From NCBI RefSeq assembly GCF_963169125.1, contig NC_084802.1:11780896-11844895 (forward strand): a stretch of DNA of 64,000 nt, written 5' to 3'. Of the stretch, positions 1-11,941 are shown piece after piece. Under the pieces are notes generated by a model that saw nothing but the letters and a program-made list of their open reading frames with translations, was not told the origin of the DNA and did not search any database. The translations under genes were made by a program, and so were the position numbers. Positions within the stretch are counted from its first letter, which is position 1, and each line of letters begins with the position of its first letter. This stretch comes from Humulus lupulus. Taxonomy: Eukaryota; Streptophyta; Magnoliopsida; Rosales; Cannabaceae.

Positions 1-3000
1 CACTAAAATGTCCTCCACATGCATGATCATGACAAAAAGATATGATTTTAGATTGATCACAGTTTGGAATGCATCTTCTAATTATTTGATCAGGGCAATA
101 TTTAAACAAGTAAGGATCATCCCAAATAAATTTTTTCACTTCAGAATAAAATTTAGATTTATCATGCTTAGACCAATGAGATGGTATTTCTTTAGTGACC
201 AAATAATTAACAATATCAGCATACCAAGGCAATGAAGAAATATGCATTAATTGTTCATCAGGAAAAGTTTCAGTGATAGGAGTGGAATCATGTATAGTTT
301 CAACAACTAGTCTAGATAAATGATCAGCAACAACATTTTCAGATCCTTTTTTATCACGTATTTCTAAGTCGAATTCTTGTAAAAGCAGGATCCAACGGAT
401 CAAACGAGACTTAGCATCTTTTTTCGATAAGAGATATTTTAATGCAGCATGATCAGAATAGACAATAATTTTAGATCCTAACAAATAAGATCTAAATTTC
501 TCCAATGCAAAAACAACAGCAAGCAATTCTTTTTCGGTTGTGGAATAATTTAATTGAGCATCATTTAAAGTTTTGCTAGCATAGTAAATTACATGAGGTA
601 TTTTTTCAAGTCTTTGTCCTAAGACAGCACCTATAACATCAGAAGCGTCACACATTATTTCAAAAGGTATTTTCCAATCAGGAGGTCGAATAATGGGTGC
701 AGTAGTCAACAAATTTTTCAATTTTTCAAAGGCAACATGGCAATTATGATCAAAGACAAAAGCATTTTCTTTTCCAAGTAAATGGCATAAAGGCCGAGAA
801 ATTTTGCTAAAGTCTTTTATAAATCTTCTATAAAAACCGGCATGGCCTAAGAATGATCTAATTTCTTTCACAGTTTTAGGTGGGGGAAGTTTTGAAATAA
901 GATCAACTTTAGCTTTATCAACTTCTATTCCCTCAGAAGATATTACATGACCTAAAACAATTCCTTTTTTAACCATAAAATGACATTTTTCCCAATTAAG
1001 CACAAGGTTTTTCTCTTTGCAACGAATTAACACAAGTGAAAGATGGTGTAAACATTCATCAAAAGAGGAACCAAACACAGAAAAATCATCCATAAATACT
1101 TCAAGAAATCTTTCAACCATGTCAGAAAAGATCGAAATCATACACCTTTGAAAAGTCGCGGGTGCGTTGCATAATCCAAAGGGCATGCGAAGATATGCAA
1201 AAGTTCCAAAAGGGCATGTAAAAGTAGTCTTTTCTTGATCTTCTGGGGCGATGGGGATTTGGTTATACCCTGAATACCCATCAAGAAAGCAATAATATGC
1301 ATGGCCAGCTAATCGTTCAAGCATTTGATCAATAAAAGGCAATGGAAAATGATCTTTTCTAGTAACATTATTCAACTTTCTATAATCTATGCACACTCTC
1401 CACCCCGTTTGTACTCTAGTAGGGATTAATTCATTTTTCTCATTTTCAACAACCGTGATCCCAGACTTCTTAGGCACAACTTGAACTGGACTAACCCATT
1501 GACTATCAGAAATAGGATAAATGATACCTACGTCTAACAATTTTAGGATCTCTTCTCTAACTACTTCTTTCATATTTGGATTTAGCCTTCTTTGACATTC
1601 CCGAGAGGTTTTAGCATTCTCTTCTAGATGGATTCTATGCATACATATGGATGGGCTAATTCCTTTAATGTCTCCAATGGTCCAACCTATGGCTTCTTTA
1701 TGTTTTCTAAGGACATCTAACAATTTATCTTCTTGTTCTTTATCTAAAGCAGATGCTATGATAACAGGTAAGGTTTCAGATTCTCCTAGAAAAGCATATT
1801 TTAAATTTTCTGGTAAAGGTTTAAGGTCTAACTTTGGAGACTCAGAAATTGATTGAACATGATCTAAGGGTGAAAAAGGTTCAACTTTGGTTTCATTTAA
1901 GGGTATAGACTCTACCAAAGAATTCACATCATCATTAGAGTCATCAACATGCAAGTTCATACCAAAGTATTTTTCACAAAAGTCCAGTAAGTCATTTCCA
2001 TCATCTTCACATATGCTATCTATCATGTTAACTTCATGTACTTCTTCACACTCAACAGATTTAACCACATTAAATACATTCAATTCAACAGTCATATTTC
2101 CAAAAGATAATTTCAAAACACCATTACGACAATTTATGATTGCATTAGATGTAGCTAAGAATGGTCTACCTAAAATGATAGGAATTTGAGCATGCATATT
2201 TTCCACAGGTTGAGTATCAAGAACAATGAAGTCAACAGGAAAATAAAATTTATCAACTTTTATCAAAACATCCTCTATAATGCCTCTAGGAATTTTCACA
2301 GAACGATTGGCTAATTGAAGAGTTATAGAGGTAGGTTTTAGCTCACCAAGACCAAGTTGCTTATAAACAGAATAAGGTAATAAATTCACACTAGCACCCA
2401 AATCAAGTAAAGCTTTGTTAATAAAATGATCACCAATAATGCATGAAATTGTGGGACACCCAGGATCTTTATATTTAACAAGACTCTTATATTGAATAAT
2501 GGAACTAGCTTGTTCAGTTAAAAATGCCTTTTTAGGAACATTAGTGTTTCTCTTAACAGTACAAAGATCCTTTAAAAATTTGGAGTAGGCAGGAATTTGT
2601 TTAATGGCATCTAAGAAAGGGATGTTGATACTAACTTGTTTAAAAACTTCTAAGATGTCATTATATTGGCCGCCTTTTTTAATTGGAAGTAATCTCTGTG
2701 GGAATGGGGCTTTTGGAATGAAAGGATGGATTGGAATTTCTTTGTTTGATGAGTCATTGAGATTAGAACTAGAAGGCTGACTCTTTTCTTTTTCTTTTTC
2801 GTTTTCAACCTCGGGTATGTAATCGGGTTTGACAATGTTCTTTCCGGACCTAAGAGTTGAAATTGATTTGACTTCTCCATTATGACTAGACTTTCCTATC
2901 TCATATTGACCTTTTGGATTAGGGATAGGTTGACTAGGGAATGTTCCTTTTTCTCTATCAGCTAAAGCAGTGGCGAGTTGTCCTACTTGTGTCTCGAGTT

Positions 3001-3589
3001 TGGTAATAGATTGAGATTGATTTTGTAGGATTTGTTGGGTGGATTGCATAAATTGTTGTAAAGTATCTTCTAAGGAAGGTTTTATTTGTTGCGGATATGG
3101 TTGATTTTGTGGGGCATGAGCTTGGTTTTGTGTGTTGTATTGGTGCCCTTGATTCATTTGGGGTTGGTTTTGTCTCCATGAAAAGTTTGGATGGTTTCTC
3201 CAATTTGGATTGTAGGTGGACGAAAATGGGCTATCATTTGGTTTCCCATAAGAATGAAGAGCATTGGCCTCCTCAGAAAAGGCTTCTTGGTAGGAAGGGC
3301 ATGATTGGGCATTATGGCAAGGATTAGAACATATAGAACAAACATCTTTTCTAGGTTGAATTGGAGAGTTTATAGTTTGGCTTATGGCTAAAGCTTCTAC
3401 TTTTCTCGCTAATTTGTCTAAGGATGTTCTTAAGTCTAATTCTTCTTTTACTTCATACCTTCCTCCTCTTTTTGGTGAATTAGTTGACCTAGACCTAGGA
3501 TCAAAATAATTCCATTGTTGTGAATTGACAGATAAATCTTCAAGGGCGTCCCACGCCTCTTGTCCTTGAAATTTTAAAAAATTTCCAGA
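1..3589 (-). CDS. Athila-1 gag C-terminus, protease, RT, RNase H, start of integrase (open at left edge)
   Basis: A single minus-strand frame appears open from about 3589 to position 1, giving about 1,195 codons with no stop that I could find. In order it encodes: the C-terminal gag region rich in Asn/Gln/Pro with a degenerate CxxC...HxxxxC knuckle near 3280-3340; an aspartic protease with DLGAS near 2390-2415; RT with PLPFIDQM near 1320-1350, DGYSGYNQ near 1260-1290 and FMDDF near 1080-1096; RNase H with CDASD near 640-655 and the SDHAALKYL stretch near 440-470; and the first His/Cys residues of the integrase zinc finger at 1-60. It is a polyprotein for reverse transcription and integration. 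The reading breaks from the upstream gag frame at about 3590. The rest of integrase lies outside the window. Confidence 0.85.
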
Positions 3590-4206
3590 GATTGAATCAT
3601 TTGACGATTAGAGGGAGTCAAACCATCATAAAAATATTTTACAAGTCTCCATTTTTCAAAACCATGATGAGGACATTTTAATAATAAATCTTTAAATCTT
3701 TCCCAACATTCATAAAACTCTTCATTATCTTTTTGAAAAAACTCGGAGATTTCTCTCCTTAGACTATCAGTTTTAGACATAGGAAATAATTTCAGTAAGA
3801 ATTTATTATAAAGTTGATCCCATGTAGTTATAGATCCCGTGGGAAGGGAGTTTAACCAAGCTTTTGATTTGTCTTTTAATGAAAAAGGGAACAATCTTAG
3901 TTTGACCGACTCATCAGAAAAATTTTGAAATTTAAATGTTGAGCAAATTTCTAAGAAATCTTTGATATGCATGTAAGGATCCTCTCTATCTAACCCATAA
4001 AAAGATGGCAATAATTGAATGATTGTAGGTTTAAGCTCAAAATGAGTAGCAGAAGTAGTAGGTAAAACAATGCATGAAGGAGCATTAGATGAAATAGGCG
4101 CAAAATATTCAAGCAAAGTTTTTTCAGGCACAACATTTTCATCAACAGGATTAGCAATAGGTTCCATAATGCTCAAATTTTTGCTAACACTTTCAATTTC
4201 AAGCAA
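3574..4206 (-). pseudogene. Athila-1 gag, N-terminal capsid part, frameshifted
   Basis: This encodes the retrotransposon gag capsid region. Recognisable Athila gag signatures are the stretch ending KAWLNSLP (about 3840-3860), ECWERFKDLLLKCPHHG (about 3670-3715) and YFYDGLTPSNRQMI (about 3600-3640). The frame ends at a TAA at 3574-3576, next to a run of six T residues on the coding strand. The downstream gag/pol frame continues one frame over, which implies a one-base loss in the TC-rich stretch near 3590. The first in-frame ATG is near 4166. A more upstream ATG at 4231-4229 is out of frame by one base across an A run near 4217, so a second small indel may have hit the start. I read this as a once continuous gag-pol ORF now split by one or two single-base indels. 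Confidence 0.8.
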
Positions 4207-4231
4207 AGATAAATGTCTTTTTACTAATCAT

Positions 4232-5194
4232 TTTTTAGAGTTACGTTCCCAATGATGCATACAATTTTAACAAACAAGGCAACAAGGATAATCTCAAACA
4301 AGCAATTTTCTGATGTGGAAGATCAGTTAAAACCGCAACCACAAAGCATACTTATAATTTTTAGAGATTTCAAAACAATATAATTCTTATGGTTTACTTG
4401 TCCCCAGGCCTATTTGATTCCACTTACTCGCGCACTACTAACAACTCCCCGAGGTTAATTAGTAGAGGCGGATGGGAATTTTGGTCAAATTTCCTTTAAG
4501 CAAAAATTGCTTATGGTGAAAGGACAAGATTTAGGTTTTTTTTTTTTTTCAAGTATTTTTCACAATTATAGAATAATATGATCAAAGGTAAAGAAAAATA
4601 AGGCAAAATTAAATAAGACTAAAATTTAGGCAAGAGTAGGGAGGCATAGCATGCCATCAACCATAACAAAATTAAGGTAAAAATTAGGATGCACAAGTGC
4701 CATCAACTAAAACATAAGATAGAAGACTAGGAGGCAAAATTGCCATCAACTAGCTAGGAGGCAAAATTGCCATCAACTAGTAATTTGCGGAAATTAAATA
4801 AAATAAAAATTACAACAATATAAATAAAGAAAATTACAACAAATGTTAGGAGGCACAAGTGCCGTCAACTAACAAAGATATAAAAGAAATAAAATTACAA
4901 CAAAATTATAACAAAATTAGGAGGCACAAGTGCCATCGACTATAAAAATTAAAAGGATAGATAGGAGGCACAAGTGCCGTCAACTAAAAAAAAAAACAAT
5001 AAATACAGAAATATAAGTATATATATTTTTTATGGGTGGTTGAACCGTCCCAAATTTCTTTTTATCTTCTTTTTTTTTTAGTTTTTTTATAGATATATAT
5101 ATTTTTTTAGTTTTTTTTTTAAGTGCAAAAATTAAAATAACTAGTAGAAGAATTTACTAACCTTGAGATAATTTTCGTTTCTTTTCTCTTGCAA
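4232..5194 (-). other. Athila-1 untranslated leader
   Basis: This 960 bp stretch between gag and PBS has no coding potential. It is A/T rich, with homopolymer runs near 4529-4545, 5069-5080 and 5106-5121. It contains seven copies of a short hairpin-forming repeat (annotated separately). In Athila elements this region is the 5' leader, which would hold packaging or translation signals; that role is inferred. Confidence 0.7.
4641..4985. repeat. Seven interspersed hairpin repeats (GGCAC-AA-GTGCC type)
   Basis: Seven copies of a roughly 22 bp unit, consensus AGGAGGCACAAGTGCCATC plus AACT, begin near 4641, 4686, 4730, 4756, 4848, 4919 and 4964. Each copy holds a five-base inverted repeat around a short loop. 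The arms differ between copies but stay complementary: GGCAT/ATGCC (4643-4655), GGCAA/TTGCC (4733-4744 and 4760-4771) and GGCAC/GTGCC (4852-4863, 4922-4933, 4967-4978). The copies are separated by variable A-rich spacers of about 4-70 bp. Confidence 0.85.
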
Positions 5195-5213
5195 CTCCCC
5201 GGCAACGGCGCCA
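5195..5213 (-). promoter_or_regulatory. Athila-1 primer binding site (Asp-tRNA type)
   Basis: Read on the minus strand, this is TGGCGCCGTTGCCGGGGAG, starting six bases inside the LTR. It is the typical Athila PBS, thought to pair with the 3' end of tRNA-Asp and to prime minus-strand cDNA synthesis. Confidence 0.9.
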
Positions 5214-5219
5214 AAAACT

Positions 5220-7149
5220 TGATGGACCAAAAACGGGTATGTTTAAATATTTATACTCGCAAGCGCACGAATTGTATTTATAGAATAGTTTTCGTGTAAG
5301 CACGAGGTCGAACCCAAAGGAGTTGTCTAAAATCAAAAAGAAAACTATTTTAAATCAAAAGTAATAAATTCTAACCTAGTTCCAAAGATTGATGAGTTTT
5401 AATATTATGAACATAAAATAAAAGATTGAAAAATAAAGCTATTTAAGAGAATGAAAATAAACCAATAATGATTTGACAATAAGTGTTAAAAGAAAAGATT
5501 ATTAAGATACTAGAATCCACAAAATGTAAGTTTAATAATATTTATTAGTATATTGATTCCCAAGTTTTAGTGATAGTTAAAATAATTTAAACTATCATTT
5601 TCCAAAAAGATTTATAATTTTAAACACAAATTTCTTATAAAAAGATAGGATTTTTCTTCACTCTTCAAAATTGTAATTTCAAAGCATTTAGTATAAATCA
5701 ATCTAATGAAATAACAAATAAATCAATGAACATTATTTATAAGGCAAAACATAATATTTTTGTTCTAAGCATGGATGTGTACAATTTAATGACACATCTT
5801 ACACAAAGAATATTATGTTTATGCACTAATGAAGAACAAAGTGTAAATATGTTCTAACAATCTAAAATACAAGATATTTAAGATGAAAGAAATATATGAA
5901 GAAGAAAAATCCATAGACTTTGTTGCATTACAAGGGAAATCAACATACAACATAAATATTACCTAGTTACAAGTTGCTTCATCATGATCTTAATAATCTT
6001 ATAAAAAAGATTAGAAGCACATAACTAGAGTAGAAATTACAAAATAAAAGACATACATACTTGCAAAATGCTCTTGAAAAACCCAAATGGAAGAGAGAAT
6101 GGTAGAGAGAAAATGAGAGAAAAAGATGGTAACCAAAACATTAAGCACCCCAAACATGGTCTCCAAAACCCTTATTTATAGCCAAAATGAGATTATTAAA
6201 ATAATCAATTTAAATTAAGTAAATTGATTAAATTAATAATAATATGGTAAATAGGGGTAAATTATAGGAGTGATGATGATTTTGGGTGAAAAATGTGTAG
6301 AAAAGTGGGTAAAAATGTGGTATTTTTAGACAAGGGGACAAATGGTACACTTGAGTTATTTATGGGCTCAAGAAAAATAAAGGGGCTGGTGGCAGGAACA
6401 CGGTTGGAGAGTGTCTTTCAGATTTGGCCTTGGGTAGGCGCAGGTGGAGTTGGGCCCAAAATCTGGGCTGGCGTGGAGGAGGAAATGGTGGCTTTTGGCT
6501 GGGAGGCGTTGATGATAGGAGCGCAGTGCAGCTGGTGGAAATGCTCATGTCACGTGGAAAGGAGTTGGTAGAGCATCATATATGTCATCATATGTGATTG
6601 CTTTGGTGCTGAGTGAAATGGAGCAAATTGGAGGAGAGAAATGGTCCTCACGTTGGGGAGAAGGAGGCAAGTGCTGAAGGAGAATTGGGCTTGGGCCATG
6701 GGCCTGAATGGAGAAGGCAAAAATGCCATAATTTTTTCTTGTCTTGCTTTCTTGAAAATGCCATATTGTCCTTCGTTTTTCTTTCTTTTTTTAAGAGCAT
6801 AAATTCCCTACAAAATAAATATAAAATAAATCATAATACAATATTTTCAACTATAAAATAAATCAATTAAATTCTTTGAAAATACTAATTATAACTTAAT
6901 TATATTTTACATTTAAGTTCAATAATACAACATTTTTTTACCACTAATAAAACAACAATAATTCAAATAATTAACTACAATATTTTACAACAAAATAACT
7001 ATAAAAACACACAAAAATATATAAAATCAAAATAAGACTAATAAATTTAAAATAACTTAAAAACTTAATAAGTTAATTAAAAACTCAAGAACTAAGCAAC
7101 AATTAGCATATAAAATATGGTAAAATAACTCTAATTTGTAGAGTTATCA
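5220..7149 (-). repeat. Athila-1 5' LTR (1,930 bp)
   Basis: The LTR starts TGATGG next to the PBS and ends at 7149 with TTATCA. On the minus strand it therefore reads TGATAACTCTAC...CATCA, a typical Athila LTR terminus. The outer end forms an inverted repeat, AACTCTA (7127-7133) against TAGAGTT (7139-7145). The LTR is AT rich, except for a more GC-rich stretch at about 6380-6720. Open frames inside it (6293-6571, 6613-6861) have no recognisable domains and are not called genes. Confidence 0.85.
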
Positions 7150-8129
7150 ATGAGAGTAATGAATGTGAATGCAAACCTCCTTGGAATATATATATATATA
7201 TATGAAATGTATAAGAAATGCAAAAAACAAAATGGGATGTGTGAATTTCGGATTAGTATGGGGGAATAAAGGTGGAGATGTGTTTATGGAGTAATGGAGG
7301 AAGAAAGAAAGAAATTGGTAGAATGAATTAGGGTGATGGTGATGGAAAAAGAATAAAGAAAACAAGGGAAAATGGAGGAATTTATGTGGGTTTTGTGATG
7401 AGAATTATGGGAAAAAGAAGAAAGAGGAATGGGGGTTTCTTTGTGATTTTTAAAGGAATGATGAAATGGAGTTTTTAAATATAACTTGTGTGCTGAAATC
7501 ATAGGTCGCGGCCTAGGAAATGTGTGTCACGACTTGCGAACAAACCTGACGCTATTTGCTTCTTTTTTTCTGAAAAACTTCATGTGCCGCGGCCTAGGAA
7601 ATACGTGTCACGGCCTACATTGCCCCTGAAGATATTTTCTGGAAAAAGGGTCGCGGCCTACGAAATACGTGACGCGGCCTGCAAAGCCTGTTTGTCTGAA
7701 ATTCCATTCGTAGGCCGCGGCTTGCAAAGTGCGCGCCGCGGCCTGCGAACTCCTGAAGCATTTTTTTTTCTTCAGAAAAGGGCCGCGGCCTGCAAAACCT
7801 CCTGAAGCATTTTTTTTCTTTTTTCTCGTAAAAGGGCCGAGGCCTAGGAAAAATGTGTCGCGGCTTGAGTCCCTTTTTTTTCAAACTTTTTCATTTTTTT
7901 TCACGGTTCTAATTACAGAAATTAAACTAAAATTACCTCAACAAAAATAAAAACATAATGTTCAATTTAAATAAAGAAAATAATAATGAAAATAAACTAA
8001 TTTACAAAGTAGCTAAGTTTATCGTCGCTAGCTCCACTTAATGCTTCATTCATCAACATATACCGGGTCAATGAGGTGAATCATAGCAGCTTGTTCTTTC
8101 TCCATTGATTTGTAATATGGCTTTAATCT
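7150..8129 (-). other. Athila-2 tail between integrase and 3' LTR
   Basis: No protein-coding signal is visible here. The stretch holds a (TA)n run near 7187-7203, a GC-rich minisatellite at 7505-7870 (annotated separately) and AT-rich sequence at 7870-8100. In some Athila elements this interval carries an env-like ORF; I see none here. Confidence 0.55.
7505..7870. repeat. GC-rich minisatellite with GCCGCGGCCT core
   Basis: About six irregular units of roughly 40-80 bp share the core gtCGCGGCCTaggAAAT or its variants. Cores are near 7505, 7590, 7650, 7715, 7782 and 7833, usually followed by a second half-core (cacGGCCT or gCGCGGCCT) and then a poly-T tract and GAAAA. The block stands out sharply from the AT-rich surroundings. 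Similar motifs recur in unrelated LTRs in this window. Confidence 0.75.
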
Positions 8130-9482
8130 CTAACCATTCACCTTGAATGACTTTCCAGTACTTGGACTTACAACTTCGATCGCTCCATGAGGAAAAACCT
8201 TGGTAACAGTGAACAGACCTAACCAGCGAGATTTCAACTTCCCAGGAAAAAGTTTAAGGCGAGAGTGATACATGAGAACTTTTTGACCTTCCACAAAACT
8301 CTTTCGAAGAATATGTTTGTCATGAAAAGCTTTGATTTTCTCCTTGTAAATTCTCGAGCTCTCATATGCTTCATTGCATATTTCTTCTAGCTCATGCAAT
8401 TGAAGCATTCGTTGTTGTCCTAAAGCAACCATGTCCATGTTACACTTCTTTACACCCCACCAAGCCTTATGCTCTAGCTCTACCAGTATATGGCAAGGCT
8501 TCCCATACACCAACTAATATGGTGACATACCGATAGATGTTTTATATGTCGTACAATACGCCCACAAGGCATCATCAAGCCTTGTACTCCAATCTTTCCG
8601 GTTTGGATTTACAGTTTTCTCAAGAATCAATTTGATTTCATGATTAGAAACCTCCGCTTGCCCGTTGGCTTGTGGACGATAAGCAACTGTCACCTTGTGA
8701 GTTACATTATAGCGTTGAAACAATGCTTCTATACTCTTGTTACAAAAATGAGTGCCTTGATCACTAAGTATAGCCTTAGGTGTACCAAAACGTACAAAAA
8801 TGTTGGAGCGAATGAAATCCACTACTGTTTTTGAATTATTTGTTCTAGTTGCAATTGCTTCCACCCATTTAGACACGTAGTCCACTGCCAAAAGAATATA
8901 TTCATAGCCGAAAAAGGATGGGAACGGTCCCATGAAATCCATACCCCAGACATCAAAAATCTCAAGAATTAAAATAGGAGTTTGAGGCATTTGATCCTTG
9001 GCCGTTATGTTAACAACTCGTTGACAACGATCACATGCCTTACAATAAGCATAAGAATCTTTGAAAATTGTGGGCCAATAGAAACCGCTGTCGAATATCT
9101 TATGAGCTATCCTCTTCGGTCCAAAGTGTCCACCACAAGCATAAGCATGACAAAAAGCAAGGGTGGAACAAAATTCAGATTCAGGTACACACCTTCGAAT
9201 GATTTGATCTGTACAATGCTTCCAAAGATCAGGTTCATCCCATATGTAGTGGCGAGCATCATGCTTGATCTTGTTCCGTTGTGCTTGTGTGAGATCACTT
9301 GGTAACTCCTTTGAAGCAAGGTAGTTTACAATGTCGGCATACCAAGGAATAACTTCTTGCATAGCGAGGAGTTGCTCATCCGGAAAATTTTCTTTTATGA
9401 GCAAATTATCTTCATCCCGGATAAGATGACTCAAGTGGTCCGCCACCATATTCTCAGAACCCTTTTTATCTTTTATCTCCAA
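8130..9482 (-). pseudogene. Athila-2 integrase with end of RNase H
   Basis: This inactivated integrase region inserts cDNA into the genome in intact relatives. From 9482 down it reads the RNase H/connection end ([16 protein letters not shown]), an HHCC zinc finger (HAYACGGH... CKACDRCQ, about 9170-9010), the DDE core (GMDFMGPF near 8940; LSDQGTHF near 8765; E in NGQAEVSN near 8655) and a C-terminal part (SRLKLFPGKLKSRWLGLF, about 8190-8270). A TAG at 8514-8516 splits the C-terminus in the same frame and looks like a CAG to TAG change. The stop at 8130 is the likely natural end. All three catalytic acidic residues are still present. Confidence 0.85.
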
Positions 9483-11236
9483 ATAAAACTCTTGAAGAAG
9501 TAGAATCCATCAAATCAGCCGAGGCTTGGCTTATTTCTTTGCCAATATATGCGAAGAGCAACATGATCGATATAAACAATCACTTTAGTTCCAATCAAGT
9601 ATGACCGAAACTTTTCCAAGGCAAAAATGATCGCCAAGAGCTCTTTTTCAAGGGTGGAATAATTAAGTTGAGCATCATTAAGAGTGTGAGAAGCATAGTA
9701 TATAACATGAGGAAGCTTGTCAACTCGCTGCCCAAGAACAGCACCCACGGCATAGTCACTTGCATCACACATGAGTTCAAAAGGTAGCTCCCAATTTGGT
9801 GACTGAATTATAGGAGCTGTAGTCAAAGACTCTTTTACTAAGTTGAAAGCCACTAAACACTTTTCATTAAATTCGAACTTTACATCTTTTTGAAGAAGGT
9901 TGCATAGTGGCGTGGAAATTTTAGAGAAATCCTTGATAAATCTCCGATAGAACCCAGCATGCCCAAGGAATGATCTCACTTCTTTCACACTAGTCGGAGA
10001 TGGTAGAGAACGAATTAAATCAATCTTTTCCTTATCAACCTCTATTCCCTTGACTAAAATCACATGACCCAAAACTATACCTTAGTTTACCATAAAATGG
10101 CATTTTTCCCAATTAAGCACAAGGTTAGTTTCAATACACCGCTGGAGTACCAAAGTGAGATTATGAAGGCAGCGATCAAATGAGTCACCATAAACACTAA
10201 AATCATCCATAAAATTCTCAATGATGTTTTCAATATATTCTGAAAAAATGCTCATCATACATCGCTGAAAAGTGGCAGGAACATTACATAACCCAAACGG
10301 CATACGTCAAAAAGCGAATGTACCAAAGGGGCATGTGAAGGTTGTCTTCTCTTGATCTTCAGGAGCTATAATAATCTGGTTATATCCCGAATAACCGTCA
10401 AGAAAACAATAATAAGTATGACCCGCTAACCTCTCAAGCATCTGATCAATGAAAGGTAATGGAAAGTAATCTTTACGAGTTGCTGGATTCAAATTTCGGT
10501 AGTCTATACAAATTCGCCACTCGGTTTGCATTCTTTTTGGTACCAGCTCGTTTTCATCGTTCTTTACCACTGTGATTCCAGACTTCTTTGGCACTACCTG
10601 AACTGGACTTACCCATTGACTGTCTGAAATTGGGTAAATAATACCCACACTAAGGAGCTTCAGTATCTCCTTTTTTACAACCTCCATCATAGGTGGATTT
10701 AATCTCCGTTGCGCCTCACGTGTTGGTTTAGACCTTTCTTCAAGTAAAATTCGGTGCATGCACATAGAAGGACTAATTCCCTTAATATCAGCAATAGACC
10801 AACCAATGGTTGTTTTATATTCTTGGAGTACTCTCATTAATTTTTCTTCTTGGACTTGGTTAAGATTTCTTGCAATTATAACTGGAAGTGTCTCGTTCTT
10901 CCCCAAGTAAACATATTTAAGATGCTCCGGAAGTGGCTTCAATTCAAGTGTAGGAGCTTGAACAATTGACGGCTGCAATTTCTCATTAGAAATCGGTAAA
11001 TTCAAATATGCAACCTTCTTAAAAGTCTTGTCAAAACCACTATTGAGTGTGGTTATGACATCCATGATCTCATGAGAAAAATCTTCATCGGTCAACACAA
11101 GAAGCTCTCTCAACACAACCTCCAAACAATCTTCACTATGCAAATCTAAAACTCGTTGAGAAAGGATAAACACATCAAGAGAGTAAACAACATGTACATC
11201 ACTTGGATACCTCATAGCCTCAAAAATATTAAATCA
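9483..11236 (-). pseudogene. Athila-2 reverse transcriptase and RNase H, broken
   Basis: These are RT and RNase H remnants. From 11215 down they read SDSQWVSPVQVVPKKSG (about 10570-10625), PLPFIDQMLERLAGHTYYCFLDGYSG (about 10390-10470), the active site FMDDFSVYG (about 10190-10215), the thumb region GHAGFYRRFIKDFSK (about 9910-9960), RNase H CDASDYAVGAVLGQR (about 9720-9770) and YSTLEKELLAIIFALEKFRSYL (about 9600-9665). Breaks are a TGA at 11234-11236, a TGA at 10304-10306 inside FAFxRMPFG, a TAA near 10082, and a frameshift near 9560-9520 that removes the DHAALKYL end of RNase H. Most stops fit C to T changes on the coding strand. Confidence 0.85.
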
Positions 11237-11818
11237 AATTGTCTCCCCATCAAATTCCATGGTCAATGTACCGTCATGCACATCAATCTTAGTTCTCGCA
11301 ATTTTCATGAATGGTCTCCCCAACAAAATTGGAGTAGAGCATGGAATAGATTCATCTTCCATATCAAGAACATAAAAATCAGCCGGAAACACCAATTCAT
11401 TCACTTGAACTAAAACTTCTTCTATTACACCCCTGGGATAAGCATTCGACCTATCAGCAAGTTGAATAATCACCCATGTTTCTTCAAGTGGACCGAGATT
11501 CAATGAAGCATAAATGGAGAATGGCATGACATTGATAGAGGCTCCCAAATCCAACATACAACACTCAATTCTTTTATCACCAATAGTGCAAGGGATAGTA
11601 AAAGTACCAGGATCCTTACACTTTGGTGGAAGCTTCTTTTGAAAAACTGCAGAAACATTCTCCCCCACACTAACTTTTTCATTACCCCTCAATTTGCGCT
11701 TATTAGTGCACAACTCTTTCAAAAACTTGGCATAGCGCGGCACTTGTTTAATAGCGTCAAGAAGAGGAATATTCACTTCTACCTTTCGAAATGTATCAAG
11801 AATTTTCTTGTCCACCAC
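11234..11818 (-). pseudogene. Athila-2 aspartic protease region
   Basis: This is the retroviral-type protease region of the polyprotein. The active-site motif CMLDLGASINVMP lies near 11525-11565, and the flap/C-terminal part ILLGRPFMKIARTKIDVHDGTL near 11270-11335. It is in frame with the gag part upstream (stop at 11942-11944) and with the RT part downstream (stop at 11234-11236). Both stops can be explained by single C to T changes (CAA to TAA, CGA to TGA). It cleaves the gag-pol polyprotein in intact relatives. Confidence 0.8.
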
Positions 11819-11941
11819 TTCCTTTTTAGTCTTCTTTAGTCTGCTTGGGAATGGAGGTGGGATGACAAAAGTAGGCTTAGGGTTTAGTTGTGTAGGGGTG
11901 GTTGACTTTAGAGGAACATCTTCATTAACTGAGCAATCAAC

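Larger units (their letters stand above)
1..7149 (-). mobile_element. Athila-lineage Ty3/gypsy retrotransposon (Athila-1), partial
   Basis: Minus-strand LTR retrotransposon. Reading right to left it shows an LTR (7149-5220), an Asp-tRNA-type PBS, a roughly 1 kb leader with hairpin repeats, gag, then protease, RT, RNase H and the start of integrase, running off the left edge. Its 3' LTR lies outside the window. The protease motif LLDLGAS, the RT motif FMDDF and the PBS are typical of the Athila lineage. It interrupts the non-LTR part of a second Athila (Athila-2). The flanking duplication on the right would be 7150-7154 (ATGAG), but its partner is out of view. It is far less decayed than Athila-2, so it is inferred to be the younger insertion. 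Confidence 0.9.

Noticed and set aside
4641..4985. CRISPR-like array (short repeats with variable spacers)
   Set aside because: Repeats are imperfect, spacers are short A-rich remnants of varying length, no cas genes exist, and the block lies in a plant retrotransposon leader.
6293..6861. Plus-strand ORFs in the Athila-1 LTR
   Set aside because: They have no recognisable domain and lie wholly within LTR sequence, where short frames arise by chance.
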